From assembly GCA_029945375.1 (NCBI GenBank), contig CM057057.1, positions 2,232,001 to 2,296,000 on the forward strand: a stretch of DNA of 64,000 nt, read 5' to 3'. The translations under genes were made by a program, and so were the position numbers. This document shows positions 21,094 to 32,426 of this stretch, piece by piece. Below the pieces are notes generated by a model, which made no database searches, had not been told where the DNA came from, and saw only the letters and a program-made list of their open reading frames with translations. Positions within the stretch are counted from its first letter, which is position 1, and each line of letters opens with the position of its first letter. The DNA is from Agaricus subrufescens (lineage: Eukaryota > Basidiomycota > Agaricomycetes > Agaricales > Agaricaceae).

Positions 21094-22382
21094 ATGCCTG
21101 CCAGAAAACCCTCGACCAAGGCCTCTTCTTTGTTGAAGAAGAATCGACAAGTTCCGGCGGGTCAACGAGCCAGCACTACCACCCCCCATGGGGATGCCAG
21201 CGACGGTGCTTCACGACGCATCGAGCACTTAGAAAAGCAAGTTGCGCATCGCGATGGTAAGTTTTCTTTTTTCGCCGTATTCAAAACTCATCGTGTTTCC
21301 AGCGGAACTCGATAAACTCAAGAAAGCTGTTGCTTCGGGTCCCAAGACCAAAGGCTCTCAAAGTCTCATTCTGCCTCCTGAGCAGATCAACCACTTACAA
21401 ACTGACATGGGACTGAAGGACAATAGGTCGGTTTACAATCAATGCCGCGTAAGTCCAGCCGATTTTTTACTTTCATTGTCTACTTATATATTGATTAATT
21501 GTAGCGCACGGTTAGCGACGCAATGAAACATGCCGGGATCAAGTTCAATATACTCTATAAGAATATCAACCCCACGCAACTTGCCACGGCAGCGAAACTT
21601 GTATGTATCTCCCTGAATTCACTATAATCAGCCATATTCATTCATTCATATATAAGGCAAGACACGATTATGAGCCTCTTCGAAAATATGACACTGACTG
21701 GGCTAGCTACGAGATCATGAAGGGAATACTAGCATATTATCGTAATAATCAACGCAGACGAAACCAAACTGACCCTACTCCTGAAACAACGACTCCGAAC
21801 TCCGAGACTGAAGATAACGATGAGCTTGAGGACAAGAATTCTGGGGATGATAGTTCCACAGATGGGGGTAATAGTGAAATGGAGGATGTGGTGGCCAGTG
21901 ATAAGGAGATTGAGGGTAATAATCTTACAGGGGACGAACTCGATGGTGACAATGATGATATTGATGGTGAGGATATTAATAGTGACTTCAAAGGCAATGA
22001 CCCTGACTATTTTAAAGTTCAGGGCACCGAATTGAAAGGGGCCAGTGGCGATGAAGATGAATTGATGGATGACATTGAGCAAGAAGAATCGGAGCCAAAG
22101 CAACAGAAGAACAAAACCACCAAGAAAGGCAAAACGACAGCACGGGCTCAGAAACTGGTTGCAAAGAAGGTGGTACAAAAGGGGAGGAATAGGAGCAATG
22201 CCGAAGTGTGTGCTGAAGAGAGAGGTGATGAATCAGTGCAGCAAATGCTGAGAGTGGGCTCAAAACGATTGCGTAGCAATATGGATAATACTCCTCAGGA
22301 TACTGTGCCAACAAAGCGAACACGACAGGGCAATAGTAACCGTACTAATGTCCCATCGAAGGTGAAGGGAAAGAGGTTGTAG
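21094..22382 (+). CDS. Unknown 376-aa protein, 4 exons, probably transposon cargo
   Basis: Exons are 21094-21256, 21303-21448, 21505-21600 and 21657-22382, all joined by GTAAGT or GTATGT donors and AG acceptors in continuous frame. The N-terminus is basic and followed by a short heptad-like segment (RRIEHLEKQVAHRD). The middle holds a helical module of about 110 residues (SLILPPEQINHLQTDMGL, DWASYEIMKGILAYYRNNQR). The last half is a long acidic Asp/Glu/Gly/Asn region followed by a Lys/Arg-rich tail that looks like a nuclear localisation segment. Function is unknown. From memory the helical module resembles conserved hypothetical proteins that recur in agaric genomes near DNA transposons; I hold this loosely. 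Confidence 0.72.
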
Positions 22383-23289
22383 TTAATTACACTATGATTA
22401 GCATATTACATTACTCATACCCGCTCAGTATTTCAGTATCCTTTGTTGCGTTATTTACTCTTTTTCTTCCACTACCATTAACATATAGTACTCATACTAG
22501 CACTGTATTTGAGTACCCCTCACTATGTAATTGACTGAGTTTTTACAAGTTTTTTGACGACAAAAATCCGTGTGATGTTGCTTTTGAACTGAGTATACGA
22601 CTATGATGCAGACAGGTATTATACTGTCAATAAAGTAGTATATGTCTACTGTTTTCGTATGTCAAATACTACTTGATGAGGTGTATTCTAACTGACATTT
22701 AGATGGTTGTTAACTCTCTTCACAGGTGTTTTTAGCCATAGTATTTTACCTACCCCCCGGTCTCACAGTGTTAGTGCTAGAGATCGATGGATCGGACAAC
22801 TACACTTGTTCGCAATTATACTGTAAATCTTTCTCAAGTCAATGAACTCTTGCACAACGCAATCACGCAAACTATAACTAAACGAAAATATTTTTGCAGA
22901 AGGTCGTAGGATCAAGCCCCGAGACGAAATTGTGAAGACAACGCAGTGCATACTTGGAAATCATTTATAGATTTGTTTACATCAGTCACTCGTGATTTCC
23001 GAGATCAAGGGAACTGAGGCAGTTAAACTCAATTGTTCACTTGCACGCGTTTGGATGTGGGCGGTGACTGGTGTCCCAAAGGCGCGTTCAAAACAAGTCT
23101 CTAATTTTTGATCGAGATTAAGCCGTGCTGTAGAGCATCGTTAACGAGTTCTTCAACTGGAAATCTTCAAGCAACATACTGTACAGAACACTTTCTCATC
23201 ACAGTGACTACGTAGTTGATAAGTACCACAAGGTCACCTCAGCCCTGGAACAATCTACACTACCGCGCATTTACCCTTGCAAAATCCAG
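22383..23289. other. Gene-free stretch; possible subterminal region of the DNA transposon
   Basis: No gene is supported. The first 300 bp repeat short motifs related to TACTCA/TGAGTA and CAGTAT (for example near 22413, 22427, 22488, 22508 and 22589), the kind of clustering expected of subterminal repeats in CACTA elements. No clear terminal inverted repeat can be tested because the other end is outside the window. Confidence 0.35.
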
Positions 23290-24466
23290 TCACTCTTCTC
23301 TTGTCTGTACACTAATAGCGGATTGGTTGGATTTTTCCTCAACATTGTCGCTAGCAAATTGGACGGTTGTCAGTTTTCCGGTGGACATGTTGGCTTCTTT
23401 GTCCGTTCTGTTTAGTCCAACGCGGATGATTATAAGATCATACGCAATGCCAATTACGACCGTATGCTGCGCAATCGTCAGGTCAATCAATGGAATTGTC
23501 ATGTCAAATGCGTTGTTTGGCAACTCACCAGAGCGGCATTCATGTGGACGACAAAGCCGGAATGTCCAAGGTAGGCGACAAAGTGTGCAATATTCATCGC
23601 CAAATACAAGACACCAGATTCCATAAGGATGCGCATGAGTATCTGTAGTTGGTTTGACGAACTGCTACTCATACTCTTCCATATTTGCCACACCAGAAGG
23701 CCTGAGTGCAAAAATAAGACAATCACCAAATGTGTTGTTTCGACAAACTCGCCGGTACAATATCCATTCATCAAAATAGCAGAAGCCAAGAAGGGGAGGA
23801 AGATGATTCCTGGACCGGCTTGCATCTCTACCTTTGCCCACTTATAAGGCCCAAAGTTCGGATCTTTGACATGCTCAACTTGTAAGAATATCCCCATGGA
23901 TATGCAGACAATGCCTCCAAGCCAAAGGAAGAATGGGAACCACATGACTGTCATTCGTTTCATGTAGACAACCCATAGACGATACATCTGAAAAGTAGAG
24001 TTACCGTTAATTGCTAAAGTACGTTTCTGAGGATAAGCTTGCCAGAATAGCATCTGCGAGTAAGATAATAACTCCTGAAAGGGAACACTATAATGCCCCG
24101 GAATGCGTTAACCCACCGACCCAGCCTAATTGTTAGGACTTATCATGGACTAACCTGCACAATGCCCTTCCAAGGATCACCCTCATAATCGCTCAATGCA
24201 TTTCTCTGCTCCACAAATGCTGCCTTTGCAATGGACGAATTTACAGCCAACGCCACAATAACCAACACTAACATTAAAGTTGTGTTGGTTGCGACAAGCG
24301 TATGCCAATGGATTTTCTTCCTGAGTTTCCATCCCTCGTCTGTGAAGATTAGCCAACGATTGGCGTATGCAACGGAGATAAGATAGAAGCCAACAAACAT
24401 CCCTGCTGCAAAGTTGATCGCTACAGCCTGAGATATCGAGTAGGGTGGGTCGGCATGTTCTGACAT
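23290..24466 (-). CDS. Seven-transmembrane family protein, copy 1 (313 aa)
   Basis: Five exons: 24155-24466, 24043-24087, 23753-23987, 23529-23701, 23290-23466. Donors after exons 2 and 3 are GC (GCAAGC, GCGAGT); the others are GT. Exon 1 encodes an N-terminal helix, the conserved ANRWLIFTDEGW turn and a second helix. Exon 2 is a 45-nt mini-exon ending LLADAIL. Exon 3 carries YRLW and two helices around DPNFGPYKWAKV. Exon 4 has ESGVLYLAMNIAHF, and exon 5 begins HTVVIGIAYDLIIIRVG. The pattern (YRxW, RILMESG, IIRVG) is that of a large basidiomycete multi-span membrane family of unknown function, GPCR-like only in topology. The frame is intact. Confidence 0.82.
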
Positions 24467-26224
24467 AGCAGTGCGGCATTAACACTAAATTTCGGCTCTT
24501 TTTATCCTTATGGCAAAAACTTTGGCAGGGGTGAGAGGGAAGCTGTACTTGTGGAGAAGGGAAAGTAACCCCTTGGTTTATGCTGTTCTAGTAACTTGTT
24601 TCACAATGTAGCTATCCTAGAATTGGCCTCACATCTGTCAATATGTCCATCAAGTTTCCACCATTTTTTTAAGATCTCAACCATTGGTATGGATAAGTAT
24701 ATATCTCGGAGTCACACTCCACTTTCGTGATCAGAGTTGATTAAACTCAACTAATGACTATAATCCTTTCTATTGGTCTCGGAAACCCAATAACGCAACG
24801 TTTTGTGATACGGCTTTCATTCGGGAGTTGATCGTTAACTGGAATGGGGACCCTAAGCGCAAACATCGGGCCACTCGTACCGGTGACATCATTCCTCCAT
24901 GCAGCGAATATTTCTCGAATCTACAAATACCGACATAGTACAGTCAGCGAACTATGATCAGACAAAAAAACGTTTTGCGGGAGTTCGCTTGATCAAGCCC
25001 CTTACCTTAGAGGTTCGTGTACGCCAGCAAGAACATCCCGAAGTCAAGGAAGTGGATACTTTCTAATTTAACAACATAAAGTGTGGTACCGTGCTTGAAA
25101 ATCTCTTCATTTGCTTCCAGTTCAAGAGGGACCAGTTCGATAAGACTCCTGGGATACTCTTTCGCCACCCACTCCCAATTGAACACAGGATTATAACTGG
25201 ACAAAATCATACGTCAGCCGGAGAGCTCCTTTGATGCTGAAGTTGCCCAGTCGTATCCGACGGCGGCTTCATCGGCCGCAAAATTCCGGGGATGTGATTA
25301 ACCTTCCCAGGGTTCTGGTTTCACTCACCATTGGGCGACATTTGTCGCCGTCTTCGGTCACACTCTCCTATCCGCGTTCGTGGTAGGGCTGAACTACCTG
25401 ACTAGCATGGTTCTCTACAGGATGGATGGCTTCTCGTCGAGACGTGTCCCATGTGCGTATTGTCACTGTTAAGTCGCTTTGTAGCTATTGAATTTTCACT
25501 ACTTTGTATGGGACAGCGTTCATCAGAATGTCAAGAGCCAGATTTTTTGAACAGCATCGGGTGTTCGATTGGGCCGGATTCAAAATAAAAAATCTAGACC
25601 CTTCTCAAATGGTGCCGTAGCGCTGTCGCTCAGCTAGAGGCTGATATCAATGATTCAAGCAAGATCCGACTCCAATATGGTGGGGCTCAGTCAGGGTGCG
25701 AACTCTGTCGTCTAATTGTTATTGATGGTAGTTTTTGGTAGCATCATTTTCTCTTCTTAACAATGGTCTCCCCGAGCGCAAGTTTGCTATACGTTCAATA
25801 AGACTCAGCAAGCTTTCATGACAAGCTCGGCTATGTCAAAATGGAAGGAAAGGTTCATACTCGCTTAAACAGAGGCATGAGACCTCGGAGAAGCTATCAT
25901 TGAGAACTTAGAAGCAACCCAGCGTCCTGGAATTGTTCCTATCATCTACGAAGGGGTTCCTCGTTTCAGCTAAAAATAACTATGAATGCATGGCTTCGTC
26001 CATGCTCATCTTGTATCTACGGAGAAGTAGGCTTATACCAAAAAGAAACAACCTCTCTTGTCATCCAACTCCCGCTTAGACACCTTCAACAGTCCCAAAA
26101 CATTAAATCTCTTCGAGATCCATGCTTTCCAGGGTTGTCCATTACAATTGAGACTACGATGCATCCAGTACTATACACGCAAAGCCGACATTGACCATTG
26201 CAACTTCGCCCAACTTCGATATGT
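24467..26224. other. Intergenic region between copies 1 and 2
   Basis: No gene with supportable exons. A 68-codon - strand frame at 25007-25210 (ending HFLDFGMFLLAYTNL) is coding-like but could not be extended into a gene. It may be a decayed remnant. Confidence 0.4.
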
Positions 26225-27447
26225 CTATACTTGGGCTGTGACCTTCTCCACGTGGAATTGCTCCGTTTCACCTGTCGTCCTACTATTCGTGATTCCTAAT
26301 GAACTTCCGGGGTTCACATGGGCAACTTGGAAAGTTGTCAATTTTCCTCCACTTGAGGGGTTAGGGCCCTCCTCGGTTCTGCTCTGTCCGACACGGATGA
26401 TAATGAGGTCGAACGCAATGCCAATCACGACCGTATGCTGCGAAATCAAAGGTGGACTCATTGATATTAACAAGTGAGTAATAGTCGTGTGATCACTTAC
26501 AAGAGTTCCATTCATGTGGATCGCAAAATTATCATGGCCGAAGTAGGACACGAAGTGAGAGATGCTCATGGCCAAATACAAGACACCTGATTCCATGAGA
26601 ATTCGAATGAGGAGTTGGAGTTGCTTCGTCCCGCTGTTTCCGCCGTGCCCCAGACTCTTCCAGACTCGCCATATCAAGAGTCCTGACAATGGAATTAAGC
26701 CAACCAGCTATCACTTCTGTTTCTAGAGGAACAATAAACTCACCAGTGCAATATGCGTTCAGAGCAATAGTCGAAGCAAGGAAGGGTAGGAAAACTATGC
26801 CAGGTCCGACATCCATATTGACCTTCGCCCATTCATACGGCCCAAAGTTCGGGTCGGAATTGTTCTTGATCAGTAAGAACATTTGGAGCGCGAGACAGAC
26901 TATGCCTCCGAACCAAAGGAAGATCGGGAACCACATGACCAACATTCTCCTCGAAAAAACAACCCATAGACGGTGCATCTGAAAAGCCACTTTGTTATTC
27001 GTCGCTAAGACATATCTGAATTTTGAACTTGCCAGAACAGTATCCGCAAGTAACACAACGATCGCCGAAACCGCGCACTTGATTGCCTCAGTTGTTAGTT
27101 AGGTCCCTCAAACTGCCGATCAATCATACGCTAACCTTCACGACGGGGTACCAATCCGCTTCTTTATACTCGCTTAGCTTATGCCCCTGCTCTACAAAAG
27201 CCGCTTCCGCAATGGATGTGTTCACAGTCAGCCCTTGCGTGATCAACACAAGCACCATAGTTAAATTTGTGGTGATAAAAGTGTGCCAATGAATTTTCTT
27301 CCTGATTTTCCATCCTTCGTCGGTGAAGATCAACCAACGATTGGCATATGCTGCCGATACGAAGTAAAGTCCAAGGAAGATACCACCGGCAAAGCTGATC
27401 GCTACAGCTTGAGGTAGTAAGAAAGGCGGCAATTTAGGTCCCGACAT
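26225..27447 (-). CDS. Seven-transmembrane family protein, copy 2 (328 aa)
   Basis: Exons 27136-27447, 27033-27077, 26744-26978, 26501-26682 and 26225-26437 give a continuous frame. Exon lengths 312, 45 and 235 are the same as in copy 1. The donor after the mini-exon is GC (GCAAGT); the others are GTTAGC, GTGAGT and GTAAGT. Landmarks are AYANRWLIFTDEGWKIRKK, the mini-exon ending LLADTVL, DPNFGPYEWAKVNMDVGPG, RILMESGVLYLAMSISHF and IGIAFDLIIIRVGQSR. Seven hydrophobic helices are expected, with a soluble C-terminal tail of about 50 residues. It is tandem with copies 1 and 3 in the same orientation. Confidence 0.83.
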
Positions 27448-29272
27448 GGAGGAAGAGGTGATGAATTTGTTTCATCCGCATTGCCAGCCCTTTTATAACT
27501 AGGAGGATTCTATCGAGTAAGAACCACTGTCCTCTCAAGGCATCTAGTGTAAGCGTTTGTGTGGGTAAGATGGATTCGCCGTATGCGTGAGTGGGAGGAT
27601 GGTGATATCTTTCGTGTTCTAATAATAGCTTGCTCCAGGCCAGAGGGACACTGCTAATTAGAAACAATCAGCGTAGGATCGAGTAATGGTGCTATCAGTT
27701 CCTGTGCTTTTTTAAGAATTGAATTGAAGGTGAGAAAAATGTCATCAAATGATCTAGAGCATGATAGGTACTCGCAGCGCCAACCGCTGAATAGTCTCTA
27801 CGATCAGATTTCAGGTGGAGAGGAATTCGAAGAAAGCTGCTGGATTAGAAATAAAACTGACCAAATTGTTTACTTGCTTGCCGCGAGGGTGTGAGTGAAT
27901 TTTCGTACGGAGATCATCAAACTGTCGTATCAGATGGAAATTATAGACCATGTCTTGTCCACGTCTCGTCTATTCTTTACATAGGCGATACCTGTGAAAA
28001 TCTCCCCAGTTACAGCTGGAAAAACCAGACTCCGGATATTGTTGTGGTGTCAGTGTTAATCAAATGCCAATATTACTCTTACCTGTTTTGAAGGTGGACA
28101 GCAGGTAAGGTTTTGATCAAAGTAGATGCAGCCTAGTCAGTCGCTTAGCTGGCCGACACAAAGCTGAACGGTGAGGTCAATATGATGATAAATGGATCTT
28201 GCAACCGAGCACAAAAGATGACTTATACGTACCTCCTAGGAAGTGCCACTGCCGCCAAGATTTATACGAATGGACACTGAGATACACAAAACCAACGATT
28301 GAAGGAAATAGCAGTTTCCAGAGTATCATTAGATCAACCCCAGTGCTACCCTCGTTTCATTATGGAAGAATTTCCATCAGGATTCGGAGCCAACATGCTT
28401 GATCAATCTGTCAATTGTCTGTTCTTCTCATGTCATGAAACTTTTATTATTATAAGTCCCACTGCTACCGAACATCATTTTGGCTTGGGAGAAACGTACC
28501 TGTTGAAGCAGCTGTCCACGATGATAAGACAACTCATCAAAAAGGTGATGTGTCTCAACACTTTCGAAGCCCCGCATGAGAAACAGGCCAGCAATAGGAC
28601 AGAGTGGTGCAGGCAAATACCTCTCAAATCACTTCACCGCTGAAGATTAGATTTTCCCTAGAGTTAGTGGGAAATATGCATTGGTAGACCAAGTTCCCCG
28701 GGCGGAGCAACGACTGGTCTTTGATCTGCTCGGAGGCCTGACATCAAGTAAGGCTGGCCGCCTTGAGTTTTATACGGGTTTGATTCCTGTGGGTGATGAA
28801 CTGACACGGTGACGGCCACTTGTCGCGGTTGAGGGGAAACTCGTCAACAGACCTTTGCAAAGGATGTCTAGAGATCTACTGATTAATCAAGGACTTACTC
28901 CTGCTTCTGCGTGGCTAAATCGCGTCAGCGTCGGGCAAAGGGCCGGACAAGAAGATGGAGCAGTTCAAGTTCGCACTCTGTACCCAAAGCTGACTTTGAG
29001 TCAGCGGCTGATCTCGGTCAAAGTATTATTGGATAAGCGAAGAATTCGGTTATCGGCCTAGAACACGCCTGAAAAGACTAGCACTTGGGTAAAAGGTTGA
29101 AGTCAAAAAATGCCAAGTATTTGGTTTTGTTATCATTGACACTCAAATCATCCTTCTTGTGTTCCTTATATTTCCGCTAGCCCAAAAAAGCCTAATCCAA
29201 ATATAGAGAGTAGTCTATACTAAATATTACATGTATTATACATATTATGGAGTATTTATGCGCCCGAGTCAT
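27448..29272. other. Intergenic region between copies 2 and 3
   Basis: About 1.8 kb with short frames only and nothing that resembles a conserved gene. The 27480-27500 part should hold the promoter of copy 2. Confidence 0.4.
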
Positions 29273-30485
29273 TCATACAGATTTATTTCTTGCAATCTCG
29301 GTTGTTTCCGAGCCTGACCCTACACTATTTGTGGATCCGAAAGAAACCCCTTGGTTCAGCTCCGCAACTTGGAAAGTCGTTAGTCTCCCATCGCTTTCAT
29401 TATAATCGTCTTCTGATCTGGTTTGTCCAACGCGAATGATGACGAGGTTGTAGGCTATGCCGACCACGACTGTGTGCTGTAAAATACTTCAGTAATTGGC
29501 ATTGGAAACTGACAAAGAAGACTTTACCAGTGTCCCAATCATGTGAACCGCAAAGTTGTCATGGCCGAAATAGGCTACAAAATGTGCGATGCTTATAGAC
29601 AAGTATAGAACACCAGATTCCATGAGAATGCGAATGATGAGTTGGAGTTGCCTTGCTGCGCTACTGTTTTCATCGTGTTTCAGACTCTTCCAGATTCGCC
29701 ATATCAGGAGACCTGACCAGAAAAGGCGTGAGTGGCGCCATCAAAGCCTAGTCTTGTTGCTTTGAGGAACTCACCGGTGCAGTATGCATTTAGCAGTATG
29801 GTCGAGGCCAAAAAAGGGATGATAGCGATTCCTGGACCGACGTGCATAATGACTTTGGCCCACTCATAGGGCCCAAAGTTCGGGTCATGAATGTTTTTTA
29901 CTTGAAGAAATAGTTGTAAGACCGTGCAGACAATACCGCTAAGCCAGAGGAATATCGGGAACCACATGACTGCCATTCGCCTCGCATGAGTGACCCATAA
30001 GCGATACATCTGAAGAGTTGAGTTATCATCTGTTGCTTCGATATGCCCCATAAGAATGAACATACGAGAACAGTATCCGCCAGTAAGACGATGGCCCCCG
30101 AAACTGTACACTGTTCGAGCCCAAATTTAATGAATCTGATTAGACGGTCTGTTGGTTATGCACTAACCTTCACGATCTCCTTCCAAGGCGGCTCGGCGTA
30201 CTCGCTTAATTGATGCCCTTGGTCAACCAAGGCTGCCTCCGCGATGGAGGTGTTCACATTTAATGCTTGGCCAATGATGACGAGTACGGCAATAACGTTG
30301 GTTGTGGTGAGAGTATACCATTGGATACTCCTTCCTGATCTGAACCTCCATCCGTCGTCAGTGAAGATTAACCATCGGTTGGCAAATGCGACAGAGATAA
30401 TGTAGAAGCCAATGAATATTCCGGCCGTGAAGGTGATCGACACAGCTTGAGGTAACTGAAAGGGTGGTAGGACAGGCCCCGGCAT
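29273..30485 (-). CDS. Seven-transmembrane family protein, copy 3 (328 aa)
   Basis: Exons 30168-30485, 30066-30110, 29775-30009, 29528-29712 and 29273-29476 join in frame. Here every donor is GT, including GTATGT after the mini-exon, in contrast to copies 1 and 2. Exon 1 is two codons longer (WRFRSGRSIQWYT). Other landmarks are FANRWLIFTDDGW, LLADTVL, DPNFGPYEWAKVIMHVGPG, IRILMESGVLYLSISIAHF and HTVVVGIAYNLVIIRVGQTR. The closing tail is Ser/Thr-rich. The gene appears functional; its ligand or activity is unknown. Confidence 0.83.
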
Positions 30486-32426
30486 TTGGAATACGAAGTG
30501 TAAAGCGGGCGTTGGGTCTTCGGGTGGTCAAGAGCAGAAAATCCCCTGCCTGCGGCCCTTCTTAAATCTCTATTGTGGAGCCCTTTCATCAATTCCAAGA
30601 GTTCTAACCAATTAAGGGGTAAAAAATCAGCAAGACGGGTGAGCCTCATGTATTGGAAATCCTGTCCTATTTCCGTCACTCCTGGCAGCTTCCTTCGTCA
30701 CTAGACCTTTATCAACCAAACGCATCTGAATTTTTCTCCCATGTGCTTTAATACGAAGGGACCGTTGTCGTGGCATCCCGGTGATTTCGGTTCACCTGTG
30801 AGCTTGCGGTAGAACAGATGATGCTGTGCAGGGCGCGAGGCGATGCGGCCTCACCCCGAAAACGCCCTCGCACTTAGCGTCTACCAACCCGCGCTGATCT
30901 GTTCTGGTTTAGGCGTTCAGGATTCTCTGACATTTGTTTGCTACGTTGTGCCATTGTTGGCTTGAAACACCTGAACCATGCGTGGAAGCATATCAGACAC
31001 TCCGTGTATCAGCTTGCATCTTGGCATGATAGCTCAAAATAGCAGGCGGCTGCGATTGGCCAATTGAAAGGCACCTGCCTCGTTCTCTTGGACCTTAGGT
31101 CCGAGCTGTCATATCCGGATTCTGTCCGAATTCAGGCAGGGTAGAGAAGCGGAAATTTCTCACTATCATTCTATGTATCCAATGAGAATGAGGCCGCCAC
31201 TGATATATGATCTTTACCATGTTGAGCGTCTGACGGTACACTGGTTTAAATCAATAGGTGCGCAAGATCAGCATCATCCCTATCGCATCCCTATCGCAAC
31301 AAAAATCAAATTCAGTGACGGGTTGATCATGGGTAGATTTCGTAATCGAACCATCTCCGTACTATTCAAGCTATCATATGCCGTAAGCCCGAACCGTCAC
31401 CTACACTGGAAAATTGCTGGAATACCACCAGACGGTGAGTCAGAATGACTTGTCACTAGCCATGCAAGACATTGGATAGTTCTTGAATCAGTAGATATGT
31501 TCCAGCAGTGTACAAATTTTTCACTTCAGACGCAGGAGGCAAAGATACGGATTCCTCGGATCCAGGGTAGACCCACTAGACTAGAATTTCCCTATCCAAA
31601 TGGTCATCAGTGAACGGAATATTGATACTCACGGACGCCGCCCAACAATAAGGGAAGCTGGTTGAGGGAAAGTACCAACTTGAACAGCCCCGACACAGCC
31701 GAGATGTCAGTTCCGAGGGAAAGTCGCCTAGGCAGGGATGCCGTGAGCGCAACCAATACTTAATTTCAAAATGTGGAACGGACCCTCCCCAGTTTGTAAT
31801 AATAATGGATCATCTGCGGCAAAAGTGTGCTCCGGGGTACTGCTTGAATGTTGAACAAACGAAGGACGATCACAAACCACAGTATTCATCATTAGACATT
31901 GAACGATCTGTCCTCGCCTGGGTGAAATACGCCGAGTTCCGACCAGTTCTCGAAGGGAAATTTATGCCGCGGCATGAAGGTCCTGGTTCGATCGTCAGCA
32001 TACAAAGCGTTGACACTAGAACAGCTCAAGCGGCGGACTGTGGGTCCATAACCAGTGCATGACATAGTGGTGGACACACGGTTGCGGCGTGAGTGTAGTT
32101 TGGACATAAAAAATGACACCGGTTTCAGACACTACACTCCATCCGTTCCCCAGCGGACCGTAGGTGCATGACATACGGCTGCCGCGTGAGCGCAGGGGAC
32201 ATGTAACCCAGCACACACTCCGATGATCAGCTTCCGGGTTCTCTTCTGTGAGCAGATTCTCCGCCTGCTTCTTCCGCAATTTGCCCTGATGTCAATACAA
32301 ACGGAGAAAAGCAAATTTAGGGTTGCCAACAATAATTCATGACCATGTGGAATGATGTGTGGCTGTGCAGGATAATACATTCTTGAATTGGATATATCAG
32401 ATCACTCATATTCTATCAATCTCAGC
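30486..32426. other. Intergenic region between copy 3 and the RCC1-like gene
   Basis: No supportable gene. A short imperfect direct repeat (TGCATGACATA ... GCGTGAG) occurs at about 32057-32091 and 32165-32190. The rest shows nothing recognisable. Confidence 0.4.
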
